DNA of 64,000 nt, from assembly GCF_024213665.1 (NCBI RefSeq), contig NZ_JANAVP010000015.1:1-64000 (forward strand). Direction: 5' to 3'. Both the position numbers and the translations under genes were made by a program. Below the pieces are notes generated by a model. That model saw only the letters and a program-made list of their open reading frames with translations, searched no databases and had not been told where the DNA came from. The DNA comes from Streptomyces sp. A3M-1-3. Its GTDB lineage: Bacteria; Actinomycetota; Actinomycetes; Streptomycetales; Streptomycetaceae. Below are positions 8,679-16,009 of the stretch, piece by piece (position 1 is the stretch's first letter; the number at the start of each line of letters is the position of its first letter).

Positions 8679-10247
8679 TCAGCCCGGCTCCTCGGCCGTC
8701 AGCCCCGGCCCCTCGCGGGAATCCTCGACGTCACGCTTGTCCAGCGGACGGTTCGCCGGGCCCTGGACAACATCGCCGTCGAGAGTGAAGCGCGAGCCGT
8801 GGCACGGGCACTCCCACGTCAGCTCGGCGTTGTTGAAGGCGACGATGCAGCCGAGATGGGTGCATCGCGCGGTCACCGCGTGCGCGGTGCCGGCCTCGTC
8901 GCGGTAGACCGCGCAACGCTCGCCGGCGACCCGCACCACGGCGCCCGTGCCGGGCGCGATGTCGGCGGCCGACACGGGAGTGGGCGTCCGCAGCCGGTCC
9001 CCGACGAAGTGCTTGCCCACGGCGGCCTGGTGCTTGAGGAATCCCGGCGCCTCGCGCAGCGCGCTCATCAGCCGCCTCGGGTCGTAGAGCCCCGCCCACG
9101 GCGGTGCCTCGCCCTCGATGAGAGCGGCCAGCAGCCGCCCCGCCATCACCCCGCCGCTCATGCCCCAGCCGCCGAAGCCGGTTGCGACATAGGCATGGTC
9201 GCCGCCCGGATGCATCCGGCCGACCAGCGGCACGGTGTCGGTGGGGTCGTTGTCCTGCGCCGCCCAGCGACGGGTGATTTCGACGCCGGAGAAGCGGTCC
9301 TGGGCCCAGGCCGCGAGTCGCGCGAAGCGTTCGGCGGTGTCACCGGTGCCGGGGGTGAACGACTCGCCCGTGACGATCAGCAGCCGTCGCCCTTCGCCGT
9401 ACGGGGCGGTACGCACCGAGCGCTTGTTCTGCTCCTCTGTGATGTACAGGCCGCCGGGGTCGTGGTGAGCCTCGATGGCGCCGGCGACCACGAGTTCGCG
9501 GTGCGGGGAGAGCCTGGTGAAGAGCATCGCCCGGTCGAAGAGCGGATAGTGCGTGGCGCTGACGACGCTCCGCGCCGTGACCGTCATTCCGGCGGCTGTC
9601 CGGATACGGCAGGGCTCGCCCTCCTTGAGATGGGTGACCCGCGTCCGTTCGTAGATGAGGCCGCCGCGCCCCTGCAGGTCCTCGGCGAGCGCGAGAAGGT
9701 ACTTGCGAGGATGGAACTGTGCCTGGTTCTCGAGGCGGACCGCGCCCGCGACGGCGAAGGGCAGCCCTGTCTCGGTGACATACGAGGCGTTCAGCCCCGC
9801 TTCGGCCGCCGCTTCCGCCTCCGCCCGCAGGCCGTCGGTGCCGGCCGGATCCTCGCAGTAGGTGAAGGCGGGCGCCCGCTCCAGCTCGCAGTCGATGCCG
9901 ACTTCGTCCGCGACGTTTGCGACGTGCTCGACCGCCTCGCTCTGGGACCGCGCGTACAGCCGTGCGCCCTCCGGGCCCCGGGTCCGGCGCAGCCGGTCGT
10001 AAATCAGCGTGTGCAGTGCGCAGACCTTGGCGGTCGTGTACCCCGAGACGCCCGCCGCGACCCGGCCCGCTTCCAGCACCGCGACGCTGCGCCCGGTACG
10101 GGACAGTTCCCAGGCGGTGCTGAGGCCGGCGATTCCGGCGCCGACCACGGCGACGTCGACCTCGATGTCCTCGGAGAGCGGGGCGCGCGGGGGTGCCTGC
10201 GCCGTTTCCATCCAATGCGACTCGTACACACCGGGAAGGGTCGTCAT
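8679..10247 (-). CDS. FAD-dependent oxidoreductase with C-terminal Rieske domain
   Basis: The 522-residue protein starts MTTLPGVYESHWMETA. A dinucleotide-binding FAD motif (VAVVGAGIAGLSTAWEL) follows at residues 31-47, then a DAO fold domain ending in VATGFGGWGMSGGVMAGRLL. The last 100 residues are a Rieske [2Fe-2S] domain with both ligand pairs, C-T-H-L-G-C and C-P-C-H-G-S. This two-domain architecture is known in Streptomyces and other bacteria (DadA-type domain fused to Rieske). The reaction is probably oxidation of an amine or amino-acid-like substrate, with electrons passed through the cluster, but the substrate is unknown. The gene is complete and tail-to-tail with the DUF5709 remnant. 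Confidence 0.9.
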   Translation of the reverse strand: MTTLPGVYESHWMETAQAPPRAPLSEDIEVDVAVVGAGIAGLSTAWELSRTGRSVAVLEAGRVAAGVSGYTTAKVCALHTLIYDRLRRTRGPEGARLYARSQSEAVEHVANVADEVGIDCELERAPAFTYCEDPAGTDGLRAEAEAAAEAGLNASYVTETGLPFAVAGAVRLENQAQFHPRKYLLALAEDLQGRGGLIYERTRVTHLKEGEPCRIRTAAGMTVTARSVVSATHYPLFDRAMLFTRLSPHRELVVAGAIEAHHDPGGLYITEEQNKRSVRTAPYGEGRRLLIVTGESFTPGTGDTAERFARLAAWAQDRFSGVEITRRWAAQDNDPTDTVPLVGRMHPGGDHAYVATGFGGWGMSGGVMAGRLLAALIEGEAPPWAGLYDPRRLMSALREAPGFLKHQAAVGKHFVGDRLRTPTPVSAADIAPGTGAVVRVAGERCAVYRDEAGTAHAVTARCTHLGCIVAFNNAELTWECPCHGSRFTLDGDVVQGPANRPLDKRDVEDSREGPGLTAEEPG

Positions 10248-10300
10248 GCAGGGCGGGTGTCCAGAAAAGTGCCGTCCGATGCGCTTCCGGGCGAGGTTTC

Positions 10301-10456
10301 TCAGTCCTCGCCCCGGACGATGTTCCACTCCGGGTTGCTCTCCTGCGTCTCCTTGGCCTCCCGCCCGGTTTCGGCGATGGCGGCGCGGCACGTACGTATG
10401 CGAGGTTCGGGTGCGGTACGTCTGCTCGCCGGTTCAGTGTCGGTCCGCGTATCCAC
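10301..10456 (-). CDS. Small hypothetical protein (51 residues)
   Basis: A GTG start at 10456 follows a strong GGAGGTG site at a proper distance, and codon bias is typical. The product is hydrophilic and charged (TCRAAIAETGREAKETQESN, ending NPEWNIVRGED). I do not recognise a family. It lies between the FAD-Rieske gene and the alcohol dehydrogenase, all on the minus strand, with about 50 bases to the former. It could be a stress-associated small protein; this is a guess from context. Confidence 0.5.
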   Translation of the reverse strand: MDTRTDTEPASRRTAPEPRIRTCRAAIAETGREAKETQESNPEWNIVRGED

Positions 10457-10545
10457 GGCTGACACCTCCTCTGGTTGTATGCGTACTGTCGGTGCGCATG
10501 GGTATCGAGTACCCCCTTGGACGCGCCTCATAGCGGTCGGACGCC

Positions 10546-11730
10546 TCACGGCTTGAGCAGCGTCTTGATCATGCCGTCCTCCTTGCCCTGGAACATGGCG
10601 TAGGCCTGCGGGCCGTCCTCCAACGGCATGGTGTGGGTCGCGAATCCCTCCACACCCAACGGGTCGCCGTCACTCAGCAGCGGCAAGATGTCGTCCACCC
10701 AGCGCTTGACGTTCGCCTGGCCCATGCGCAGTTGGATCTGCTTGTCGAACAGGGTCAGCATCGGCAGCGGGTCGGCCATCCCGCCGTACACGCCCACGAC
10801 CGAGATGGTGCCGCCTCGCCGGACCACGTCGATCGCGGTGTAGAAGGCCTGCAGGCGGTCGACGCCGGCGTGCTCCATCAGCTTTTCGCCGACGGCGTCA
10901 GGCAGGTGGCCGGTGATCCACTGCGCTGTCTTCGCGATGGGCGCGCCATGGGCTTCCATACCCACCGCGTCGATCACGGCGTCCGTGCCGCGTCCGTCGG
11001 TCAGATCGCGGATGGCGTCGCCGAGTTGCTTGCCGTGGTCGCGCAGGTCCATCGCCTTCACCCCGTGGGCCTTCGCCCGCGCCAGCCGGGCCGGCACCAG
11101 GTCCACGCCGACGACCAGGCTCGCGCCGCGGTACAGGGCGATCCGGGCCGCCATTTCGCCGATCGGTCCGAGTCCGATGACGGTCACCGAGCCGCCGGGA
11201 GGAATGTCCGCGTACTCGACGGCCTGCCAGGCGGTCGGCAGTACGTCGGACAGGTAGACGAAGCGTTCGTCGGGCGGGCCGTCCGGCACCTTGATCGGCA
11301 GGCTGTCGCCGAACGGGACACGCAGATACTCCGCCTGACCGCCCGGCACGTGGCCGTACAGCTTGGTGTAGCCGAACAGGGAAGCGCCCATGCCCCGTTC
11401 GCGTACCTGGGTGGTCTCGCACTGGGAGTGCAGACCCTGGTTGCACATGAAACAGTCTCCGCACGAGACACTGAACGGGATGACGACCCGGTCGCCGGGA
11501 GTCAGCGAGGTCACGCCCTCGCCCACCTCCTGGACGACGCCCATGGGCTCGTGGCCCAGGATGTCCCCGGCGTCCAGAAACGGGCCCAGGACCTCGTACA
11601 GATGCAGGTCCGATCCGCAGATGCCGGTTGACGTGATACCGACGACGACATCCGTGGGTTCCTTCAACTGCGGGTCGGGCACCGTGTCCACCCGGACGTC
11701 CCGCCGGCCGTGCCATGTCAGTGCGCGCAT
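10546..11730 (-). CDS. Zinc-dependent alcohol/formaldehyde dehydrogenase family protein
   Basis: The 394-residue medium-chain dehydrogenase has the catalytic zinc site in GICGSDLHLYE and GHEPMGVVQEVG. Four structural-zinc cysteines appear as CGDCFMCNQGLHSQC, and the Rossmann motif GLGPIGEMAARIA lies near residue 190. The long insertion and the sequence PTAWQAVEYADIPPGG resemble the glutathione-independent formaldehyde dehydrogenase/threonine dehydrogenase-like subgroup. The ATG at 11730 is chosen because the protein aligns from MRALTWHGRRDVRV, typical of this group. It is NAD-dependent by family, and the substrate is unknown. Confidence 0.88.
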   Translation of the reverse strand: MRALTWHGRRDVRVDTVPDPQLKEPTDVVVGITSTGICGSDLHLYEVLGPFLDAGDILGHEPMGVVQEVGEGVTSLTPGDRVVIPFSVSCGDCFMCNQGLHSQCETTQVRERGMGASLFGYTKLYGHVPGGQAEYLRVPFGDSLPIKVPDGPPDERFVYLSDVLPTAWQAVEYADIPPGGSVTVIGLGPIGEMAARIALYRGASLVVGVDLVPARLARAKAHGVKAMDLRDHGKQLGDAIRDLTDGRGTDAVIDAVGMEAHGAPIAKTAQWITGHLPDAVGEKLMEHAGVDRLQAFYTAIDVVRRGGTISVVGVYGGMADPLPMLTLFDKQIQLRMGQANVKRWVDDILPLLSDGDPLGVEGFATHTMPLEDGPQAYAMFQGKEDGMIKTLLKP

Positions 11731-11948
11731 GATGTGCCTCCGTAACGCATCGGGACTGCGCATCGGGGTCGGAGCGCGTTCCGCGCCCTGCTGCGGGTGC
11801 CCAGGAGTCATGCGCCGAAACGACGGCCACCGGCCCGCCCCAGGGGGCCCGGGCCGTGGTCCGGGCTCCGGGTGGAGAACTTCCGCTCGGGGGCGGAGAA
11901 TGGGCAGCTGAAAGCAGGCAGGAGCCCCCTCATGCGAGGAGGAGTTAC

Positions 11949-12227
11949 ATGCTGTTGCCGGACCACGACCTGATAGGCAGTCTCCTCATCCGGTATCGCG
12001 ATCTGGAGCGCCGTATGCTCGCCGATCCGACGCACGGCGAGAATCGCAGCCTTTTCGAAGACGCGGCCTACACGCTGTGTGTCCTCCTGGGACAACGAAC
12101 CGCACGCGAGGCGGCCCTGGAGGCGGAGAAATACGTCAGGCAACAGCGACATGCCCGCGCGGGGCGGGCTGAGGGCGCGGCTCCCCCAGGGGGTTCCGCG
12201 CCGCCGCCTCATCCGTCGTTGCGGTGA
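11949..12227 (+). CDS. DUF5133-like protein
   Basis: The 92-residue product begins MLLPDHDLIGSLLIRYRDLE and continues with EDAAYTLCVLLGQRTAREAA. This is the layout of the small actinomycete DUF5133 proteins often found near regulators and stress genes. A GGAGGAG site lies six bases before the ATG. The last 25 residues are Pro/Gly/Ala-rich and overlap, on the opposite strand, the C-terminal end of the broken thiamine-diphosphate enzyme. Function is unknown. Confidence 0.75.
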   Translation: MLLPDHDLIGSLLIRYRDLERRMLADPTHGENRSLFEDAAYTLCVLLGQRTAREAALEAEKYVRQQRHARAGRAEGAAPPGGSAPPPHPSLR

Positions 12228-12958
12228 CGGCCCCGGGGAGCATTTCCTGCACTTCGGCCTTCAGGCCTTGGCGGAGTATGCCTCCCCGGTCGCTGTCGCC
12301 CTTGAGGATCGAGGCGGCGGCGGCTTCGATCTGGTCGAGGTCGACGTGCGGAGGAATGGGCGGCACGGCCGGGTCGCTACGGAAGTCGATGACGAACGGG
12401 CGGTCGGAACCCAGCGCGCGGTGCCAGGCCGTCTCGACATCGCCGGGCTGCTCCACCCGTACCCCGTCGAGACCGATGGAGCGGGCGAAGTCCGCGTAGG
12501 GCGGGCACGTCCGGGATCTCCTGCGAGGGCAGGAACTGGGGTGCGCCCGACATCGCCCGCTTCTCCCAGGTGACCTGGTTCAGGTCCTGTTTGTTGAGGA
12601 CCGCGACTACCAGTCGCGGATCCTGCCATTCCCCGCCAGCACTTGGCCGCGTTGATCATCTCCGCGAGGCCGTTCATCTGCATCGCCGCTTCGCGTCGTA
12701 CAGCCCGTTGAGCAGGTGGATGGAGCCCGGCCCGGAGGTCGCGGCGCACACGCCGACCCGGCCGGAGAACTTCGCGTAGCCGACCGCCTGGAACGCGGAC
12801 ATCTCCTCGTGGCGGGACTGGACGAACTTGGGCTTGTTCTCCACACGCCCCCACGCGGTGAGCAGCCCGTTGATGCCGTCGCCGGCGTACGCGAACACTT
12901 GGTCGACCTCTCACTCCCGCGGCCGCTGAAGGATCAAGTCGGACACCTTGATCGACAC
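12136..12958 (-). pseudogene. Thiamine-diphosphate enzyme (pyruvate-oxidase-like), wrecked
   Basis: The N-terminus is recognisable from the GTG at 12958 (VSIKVSDLILQR). A TGA at 12911-12913 replaces the Trp of the family motif RE-W-EVDQVFAYAGDGING. The frame then continues through RHEEMSAFQAVGYAKFSG, CAATSGPGSIHLLNGL. At about 12680 it jumps to the far C-terminal region (QMNGLAEMINAAK, then ADFARSIGLDGVRVEQPGDV), which reads through at least three frames. About 320 internal residues, including most of the cofactor-binding domain, are missing compared with the roughly 590-residue family. The last segment, IDFRSDPAVPPIPPHVDL, is in a single frame. Confidence 0.85.
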
Positions 12959-12990
12959 GTGAACTTCCTTTCCCCTTACGCCCGGTCCTC

Positions 12991-13272
12991 TTACGCCCGG
13001 TCCCGGTGCTGGGACGCGCAGGGACAAGCGCCGGCTCGTGAGCGCCGTGAGCGTCGGGTGCACCGGCGGGTCGCCGGGGTCAGGCGCTCGGCCACCGCCG
13101 CGATACCGGTGAGGCCGACGGCGTACGCCTGACGGCCCCCTCTCGTTCCCAGGCGCAGGATGTGGCGCCACAGCCTCCGGCTCATGGGCTCCGCGTGTCC
13201 GTGTGCTTCGGACGAACCGACTGCCGCGGGTGGGTCGAGAGTGATGCCCGGCCGGCTACCCGTTCGATCCAT
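12991..13272 (-). CDS. Hypothetical 93-residue basic protein
   Basis: A GTGAGGA site precedes the ATG at 13272. The protein begins MDRTGSRPGITLDPPAA. In the middle is a helix-rich block (RRLWRHILRLGTRGGRQAYAVGLTG), and it ends in a very basic Arg/Cys-containing tail. Codon bias is normal. I do not recognise it. The region is immediately upstream of the broken pyruvate-oxidase-like gene and on the same strand. Confidence 0.45.
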   Translation of the reverse strand: MDRTGSRPGITLDPPAAVGSSEAHGHAEPMSRRLWRHILRLGTRGGRQAYAVGLTGIAAVAERLTPATRRCTRRSRRSRAGACPCASQHRDRA

Positions 13273-13430
13273 CGGACGATCCTCACTCTCGCTGGACGGC
13301 ATCGGCTGCCGGCGGACTCCGCGCCCGGGTACCCGAGAGGCGGTGCCGAAACCATGTCGTCGGTGGGTGGCCTCCGGCACCGGGAGTGTGGGAGTGCGGG
13401 AGGCCACCGGGGCGGTCCCGGCGCCCTCGG

Positions 13431-13706
13431 TCAGGTGTGGACGACGCTGTTGTGACCGTCCTGCTCGTCGGCGTGGTCGTCGTTGAACCAGTAGTCGCCA
13501 TGGGCGAGGTAGCGAAAGCCGTAACGCTGTTCGCTGGGGAGCGCGAGGGTGACGGAGCGCCTGCCGTCGGCCTGTTCGACGAAGGGGTGGGCGCCCGGCT
13601 GCCAGTCGTTGAAATCGCCCACGACGCTGACATGGCCGCAGGCCCTGTCAGCGGGGATGACGAAGGTGATCTCGGTGTGCTTCTTGCCCCGACTACGCTC
13701 CAGCAT
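13431..13706 (-). CDS. Single-domain CBM48/isoamylase early-set protein
   Basis: The 91-residue product is essentially one glycogen-binding (CBM48, AMPK-beta-like) domain. It has EITFVIPADRACGHVSVVG and DFNDWQPGAHPF, then FRYLAHGDYWFNDDHAD. The aromatic residues expected to bind alpha-glucan (W in DFNDW and YWF) are present. A close paralogue lies at 18357-18632. Such stand-alone domains in Streptomyces may target enzymes to glycogen or act as stress proteins; no catalytic domain is attached. The start is the ATG at 13706 with an upstream GAAAGG-like site. Confidence 0.85.
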   Translation of the reverse strand: MLERSRGKKHTEITFVIPADRACGHVSVVGDFNDWQPGAHPFVEQADGRRSVTLALPSEQRYGFRYLAHGDYWFNDDHADEQDGHNSVVHT

Positions 13707-13830
13707 GGCTGAACCTTTCTTCGAAGGGTTTGGCCCAGGATGGCCACCCTTCGCCGTCCCGGCGCGTCGTGTTGGGCCGACGGTGTGCTCTGTCGCCCGT
13801 ACAGCCGAAGTTCCCGGAGCGGATCATCCG

Positions 13831-14568
13831 TCACAGCCCGGCGGCGCGGGCCGCCGCGGTGAGGACCTCGGTCAGCATCGCAGGGGTCAGCCGTCCGGTG
13901 AACGTGTTGCGCTGACTGACGTGATAGCACCCGAACACGTGCAGATCCGGGCCGCCGTCGGTGGCCTGCAGGATGACGTGCGCCCCGTGGGCGAAGGCCG
14001 GCCGGGGCCGCGGCACGGTCCAGCCGGCCGCGGCCAGAGCGGGCAGCACGGCCTGCCAGCCGAACGCCCCCAGCACGACGAGTGACCGTACTGTGGGGCG
14101 CAGCAACTGCAGTTCCCGGACCAGCCAGGGCCGGCAGGTGTCCCGCTCGCCCGGCGTCGGCCTGTTGGCGGGCGGGGCGCAATGAACGGGCGCGGTGACG
14201 CGTACGCCGAGCAGCCGCAGGCCGTCGTCCCGGTCCGTAGCGTCGGGCCGGCTGGCCAGGCCGGCCTCGTACAGGGCCGCGAAGAGCACATCGCCGGACC
14301 GGTCGCCGGTGAACATCCGCCCGGTGCGGTTGCCGCCGTGAGCGGCCGGTGCAAGGCCGACCACGAGCATGGCGGCGTCCGCGGGACCGAACCCTGGCAC
14401 CGGCCGGGCCCAGTAGTCCCAGCCCCTGTACGCGTGCCGCCCCTCCCGGCCCGTCAGCTCCCGCCAGGCCACCAGGCGAGGGCAGGCCCGGCAGTGCGTC
14501 ACCCGCTCGTCCAGGTCGGGGAGGCAGCCGGCGCCGGGCGCTTCGCGTTCGGGGAACTGCGCGGTCAT
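13831..14568 (-). CDS. Family 5 uracil-DNA glycosylase
   Basis: The 245-residue protein has an N-terminal iron-sulfur ligand cluster (CRACPRLVAWRE). It has the family 5 (UDGb) motif VGLAPAAHGGNRTGRMFTGD, in which the position of the usual catalytic Asp/Asn is Ala as in that family. It also has the DNA-binding loop CYHVSQRNTFTGRL. These enzymes remove uracil, hypoxanthine and related deaminated bases from GC-rich DNA. A family 4 enzyme lies at 32959-33639, so two mechanistically different UDGs share this window. The gene is intact and divergent from the HemK-like gene. Confidence 0.92.
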   Translation of the reverse strand: MTAQFPEREAPGAGCLPDLDERVTHCRACPRLVAWRELTGREGRHAYRGWDYWARPVPGFGPADAAMLVVGLAPAAHGGNRTGRMFTGDRSGDVLFAALYEAGLASRPDATDRDDGLRLLGVRVTAPVHCAPPANRPTPGERDTCRPWLVRELQLLRPTVRSLVVLGAFGWQAVLPALAAAGWTVPRPRPAFAHGAHVILQATDGGPDLHVFGCYHVSQRNTFTGRLTPAMLTEVLTAAARAAGL

Positions 14569-14685
14569 CGGTGCTCTCGTTCGGCGTGCGTGCTGTCGTC
14601 TCCCGACGCTACCGGCCGAGGCAAGAAAGGCAAGGCGCGGTTCCAGGGCGAGGGGGTAGTGTTGCCGTCTTCAGCACTGAACGAC

Positions 14686-14801
14686 CGAGGAGGTGAGACC
14701 CATTACCGCTGTGTCAGGCTGGGTGCTCTCATCTCACGGCCGTGCGGTCCCCTCGACGTAGGTGACCGGGAGGGCGCCCTTCGGCATCCCGAAAGGTTCC
14801 C
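14686..14801 (+). promoter_or_regulatory. Candidate leader peptide with ATT start ahead of HemK-like gene
   Basis: An unusually strong Shine-Dalgarno sequence (GAGGAGGTGA, 14688-14697) is followed at the right spacing by ATT at 14702. A 19-codon frame then ends with TAG at 14759-14761; it reads ITAVSGWVLSS then HGRAVPST. No ATG, GTG or TTG start is correctly spaced. The segment GTGAGA in the ribosome site can pair with TCTCAC inside the frame. A 10-bp palindrome AGGGCGCCCT lies between the leader stop and the next start. This layout suggests translational or transcriptional attenuation of the methyltransferase gene, but it is inferred from one sequence. Confidence 0.4.
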
Positions 14802-15596
14802 ATGTCGCTTTCCCCGTCACCGCTCCCTCACTCCGTCATCGTCACCAGGCTTCGGGCCGCCGGCTGTGTCTTCGCCGAGGACGAGGCGCGGTTGCTCATC
14901 TCCACGGCACGCACACCGGCCGACCTCGCCACCATGGTGGACCGGCGAGTGGTCGGCCTGCCCCTCGAACACGTCGTCGGCTGGGCCGAGTTCTGCGGGC
15001 TGCGGATAGCCGTGGAGCCCGGCGTCTTCGTCCCCCGCCGCCGCACCGGGTTCCTCGTCCGCCAGGCCGCCGCCCTGGCCCGTCCCGACGCGGTCGTCGT
15101 CGACCTGTGCTGCGGCTCGGGAGCGGTGGGCGCCGCGCTGGTCGCGGCCCTGGGCCGGGCCGAGTTGCACGCCGTCGACATCGACCCCGCCGCGGTGCGG
15201 TGCGCCCGCCGCAACGTCGCCGCCACCGGCGCCCTGGTGTACGAGGGCGACCTCTACCGGCCGCTGCCCGCCACACTGCGGGGCCGCGTCGATGTCCTGG
15301 TCGCCAACGCGCCCTACGTACCCACCGGGGCGATCGGGCTGCTGCCGCCGGAGGCCCGCGTGCACGAGCCTCGGGTGGCGCTCGACGGCGGCGCGGACGG
15401 CCTTGACGTACAGCGGCGAGTGACCGCGGCGGCGCCACGGTGGCTGGCGCCGGGCGGTCACCTGTTGATCGAGACGAGCGAGCGCCAGGCGCCGGGGACC
15501 CTCGAACACGTCGCCCGCAGCGGACTGGCCCCCCGGGTGGCCGGTTCCGACGAGCTGGGCGCCACGGTCGTCATCGGAACCATGCCGGGGCGCTGA
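14802..15596 (+). CDS. HemK/PrmC-like N5-glutamine methyltransferase homologue
   Basis: The 264-residue protein has an N-terminal helical domain (LRAAGCVFAEDEARLLI), the linker PLEHVVGWAEFCG and GVFVPRRRTGFLV. The SAM-binding motif I is VVDLCCGSGAVGAALV. At the position of the catalytic NPPY of release-factor methyltransferases it has N-A-P-Y (VANAPYVPTG), a change shared by a side branch of the family. The ancestral reaction methylates the GGQ glutamine of release factors. With NAPY the substrate may be different. The preceding 116 bases hold a possible leader peptide. Confidence 0.82.
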   Translation: MSLSPSPLPHSVIVTRLRAAGCVFAEDEARLLISTARTPADLATMVDRRVVGLPLEHVVGWAEFCGLRIAVEPGVFVPRRRTGFLVRQAAALARPDAVVVDLCCGSGAVGAALVAALGRAELHAVDIDPAAVRCARRNVAATGALVYEGDLYRPLPATLRGRVDVLVANAPYVPTGAIGLLPPEARVHEPRVALDGGADGLDVQRRVTAAAPRWLAPGGHLLIETSERQAPGTLEHVARSGLAPRVAGSDELGATVVIGTMPGR

Positions 15597-15694
15597 CCTG
15601 CCGATACGGGCCGGAGGCGAAAGTGGGCGGCCGCGAGCGCACAATGGAGGAAGAGTTCCGCACGATCCGCCAGGAGCGGGCGGAAGGAGAGCTT

Positions 15695-16006
15695 ATGCAT
15701 CCGCTTGCACTTGTTGGTGCCGCGGCCGGCCGCCTCGTGCACTACGCCGTCTCGGGCGTCGTGGGCGGCCTGATCGTCCAGGGGGCCGCCAAGAAGCTGC
15801 CGGCGATGAAGCCGGCCGCCCGTAAGGCTCTCGTCGGCGGCGTGGCAGGCGGGATCGTAGCCGGGCGGTGGGTCGCTTCTGCGGCCGAGGAGGCCCGGCT
15901 CAAGGCGGGCGATGTGGTCGCCGAGGCCCGCGGCTCCCTGGGCGAAGAGGCGCCGCCGCCGTCCGTGGTCGATGTCGAGGGCCACGCGCACGATCACGAG
16001 CACTGA
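15695..16006 (+). CDS. DUF1490 (PacL-like) metallochaperone protein
   Basis: The 103-residue protein has one N-terminal hydrophobic helix (LVHYAVSGVVGGLIVQGAA), a second Gly/Ala-rich segment (KALVGGVAGGIVAG), an acidic Ala/Glu helix and a C-terminal His/Asp motif HAHDHEH. This is the layout of DUF1490 proteins such as mycobacterial PacL1, which scaffold and stabilise the zinc-exporting P-type ATPase CtpC and bind zinc with the C-terminal motif. The P-type ATPase gene starts 3 bases after its stop, so the two are certainly co-transcribed. A GGAAGGAG site fixes the ATG. Function is inferred from family and position. Confidence 0.88.
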   Translation: MHPLALVGAAAGRLVHYAVSGVVGGLIVQGAAKKLPAMKPAARKALVGGVAGGIVAGRWVASAAEEARLKAGDVVAEARGSLGEEAPPPSVVDVEGHAHDHEH

Positions 16007-16009
16007 CTC

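Noticed and set aside
10495..10520. GGGTAT/GGGTAC motifs resembling sigma-B-type -10 elements upstream of the small gene at 10301-10456
   Set aside because: No GTTT-type -35 at the required distance was found, so a promoter call is not supported.
7554..10556. A 1000-codon open frame on the plus strand
   Set aside because: It is antisense to the intact SDR and FAD-Rieske genes, its product is Arg/Gly/Pro-rich without domains, and codon bias fits the other strand.
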